Below are positions 62,865-64,000 of a stretch of 64,000 nt of DNA, piece after piece. The notes beneath the pieces were generated by a model. The model worked only from the letters and a program-made list of their open reading frames with translations, was not told the DNA's origin and did no database searches. Each line of letters begins with the position of its first letter. Position 1 is the first letter of the stretch. The stretch comes from Coffea arabica (taxonomy: Eukaryota > Streptophyta > Magnoliopsida > Gentianales > Rubiaceae), in assembly GCF_036785885.1 (NCBI RefSeq), contig NC_092310.1, positions 992,001-1,056,000 of the forward strand. The letters are read 5' to 3'. Made by a program: the position numbers and the translations under genes.

Positions 62865-62996
62865 TATATACACTGATAGTGTATATACTATCACGATTGG
62901 ATGCATGATATATATATAAAATTTAAATTTCAAATTCAAATTTGAATTATGTATTATATATCCAATGGTGAAAGTGTATACACTATCAATATATAG
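62865..62996. mobile_element. short fold-back element (MITE-like)
   Basis: Imperfect inverted arms of about 36 bp: TGATAGTGTATATACTATCA..GATTGGAT on the left (62865-62902) against its complement ATCCAATGGTGAAAGTGTAT.. (62960-62996). The arms also contain an internal small palindrome, TGATAGTGTATA..TATCA. (AT)n tracts lie on both sides, so I cannot fix the target duplication. Confidence 0.6.
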
Positions 62997-63187
62997 AAGA
63001 TTAATTATATATATATATATTCACTTATTTTAAAAGGATAAAAGTCGAACTAAAGATTTCAAGATCACCAAACTAACGTCCCTACTTACTAAACTAAATT
63101 CTTGATAATGATGTGCACTTGTTTCACAGGGTATAGAGTTGTTACTACACCCACTACACCCTGTACGTTTCCCACCAATGGTAACTA

Positions 63188-63402
63188 GGGATGGTACTTT
63201 CTGACACGACCTGAAAACACGACACGAATCTAACACGAAATTAACGGGTTTGGATTGAGGTTTCGTGGGTTTGGGTCAGAATCGGGTCAAACCCGATGAA
63301 CTCGAAAAGAAAATGGATCGGATTCGGGTCAACCCGTGAGTGACCCGATAACCTGTTTATGAATTAAAAATAATTTAATAAACACAAAAATTATTTTATC
63401 TA
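63188..63402. mobile_element. hAT-type transposon end, truncated
   Basis: Begins TAGGGATGG after GGTAAC and continues with many CGACACG / GGGTCAAACCCG / GACCCGATAAC motifs. This is a subterminal style I recognise from plant hAT elements. No matching opposite end lies before a different element-like sequence begins at about 63403, so the other end is beyond the window or lost. Confidence 0.6.
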
Positions 63403-63679
63403 AGGGAAAAGAGTCCCAATGGCCCTCCAACTCTTTACCAGGTAAAGTTTTAGCCCTCTAATAATTAACGGTAAAGTTTTGGCCCTCAACCTAATAAAAT
63501 AGAATATTTGTGGCCCTTCTGTCAAATCTAGCAGTTAAATTTGATGGGAAGCATCATCTTGCGAGATGCACGGCCAAATATTAAGGGTATTATAGTCTTT
63601 AAGCAAAGAAAGGGTAAAAACACTTTCACCACTGATTTTCCCTCCAACAATTTCCACTCCTTTTGGTCCAAAACCCTAG
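63403..63679 (+). mobile_element. terminal-repeat-like sequence, possible MULE end
   Basis: Starts AAGGGAAAAGAGTCCCAATG, then has an internally repeated block (GGTAAAGTTTTAGCCCTC and GGTAAAGTTTTGGCCCTC about 30 bp apart). The style resembles long MULE terminal repeats. The opposite end would be to the right of the window, so this is tentative. Confidence 0.4.
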
Positions 63680-64000
63680 TGTGAAAAAATCAAACTATTC
63701 GATCCGAATGCTACAGCGAAAGTGCTAATTGTTGTGCATCAACTGGAACCAGATGGTCACAATTCATTGCTTGCTCTTAGTCAATCTGAATATTTTGCAG
63801 TGCATGGGCATCTCAATGTCCATACGCCTTCACAGAATTCAAATTTCCCACCATCTGCATCTTGGGCTATTGGAGGTAAATACATAAAATGGAGTTCTGG
63901 TTCTCAAGGTTCTGCCAAAGTACTTGCGAAAGTGGCAGAGTATCTTGGTGTTGCAATAAATCTCAGACATCAGACATACATTTTTCCTTGTGTCTGGATC
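63680..64000 (+). CDS. partial open frame at the window end, unknown protein
   Basis: Open in one frame for 107 codons to the last base, after an in-frame TAG that also forms a possible acceptor (ACCCTAG|TGTGAAAAAATC). It reads coding-like: KVLIVVHQLEPDGHNSLLAL, FAVHGHLNVHTPS, SASWAIGGKYIKWSSGSQGS, AKVAEYLGVAINL. There is no early ATG, so it is probably an internal or 3' exon. I do not recognise the family. It lies immediately inside a terminal-repeat-like sequence and could be either a host gene or a gene fragment carried by a transposon. Confidence 0.45.

Overview
This is 64 kb of nuclear DNA from a flowering plant. I base that on spliced genes with GT..AG introns and on gene types such as a plant SR splicing factor of the SCL class, a GPI-anchored GH17 beta-glucanase with an X8 domain, a peroxisomal AAE1-type acyl-activating enzyme and an XS-domain RNA-directed DNA methylation gene relic. 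Dense plant transposons (MULE, hAT, PIF/Harbinger, Stowaway) and AT-rich intergenic DNA agree with this. The codon and intron style suits a eudicot; I cannot name the species.

Layout. From 1 to 6.9 kb lies a poorly readable minus-strand region with a possible small three-exon gene at the left edge and a solo LTR. From 6.9 to 17.1 kb is a nested transposon region. It holds an ectopic copy of AAE1 intron 1 split by a 2.05 kb hAT-like element that itself carries a hAT MITE. Next to it is a tandem host duplication split by a 5.3 kb Mutator-like element with an apparently intact five-exon transposase, and by a small retroposon. From 17.7 to 21 kb is AAE1 (two exons, 554 aa, C-terminal SRL). From 21.9 to 23.3 kb is a decayed XS-domain pseudogene of the FDM/IDN2 family, with a MITE in its XS domain. 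From 23.3 to 32.3 kb I recognise no gene, but there are two tandem duplications. From 32.7 to 36.7 kb are two diverged copies of a long repeat carrying a Harbinger-type MITE and a hAT remnant. From 36.8 to 41.3 kb is an SCL30A/SCL33-type SR gene. From 42.3 to 44.4 kb is a MITE-like element swollen by an AT-only minisatellite. From 46.5 to 53.1 kb is the GH17 gene, followed by a MULE-type MITE. From 54.6 to 60.9 kb, on the minus strand, is a complete 13-exon saccharopine-dehydrogenase-like gene of 435 aa. From 61.4 to 64 kb are a Stowaway element with a duplicated end, a fold-back element, a truncated hAT end, a TIR-like sequence and an open reading frame that runs off the window.

The four well-supported host genes have unrelated housekeeping roles (peroxisomal acyl activation, splicing, callose turnover at the cell surface, NAD(P)-dependent oxidoreduction) and do not form a cluster. 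All exon joins given were checked by hand for splice consensus and reading-frame arithmetic. The most informative feature is that several host segments are present twice. The second copy therefore shows the uninterrupted site for four insertions (hAT, MULE, retroposon, Harbinger MITE), so element ends and target duplications can be read directly.
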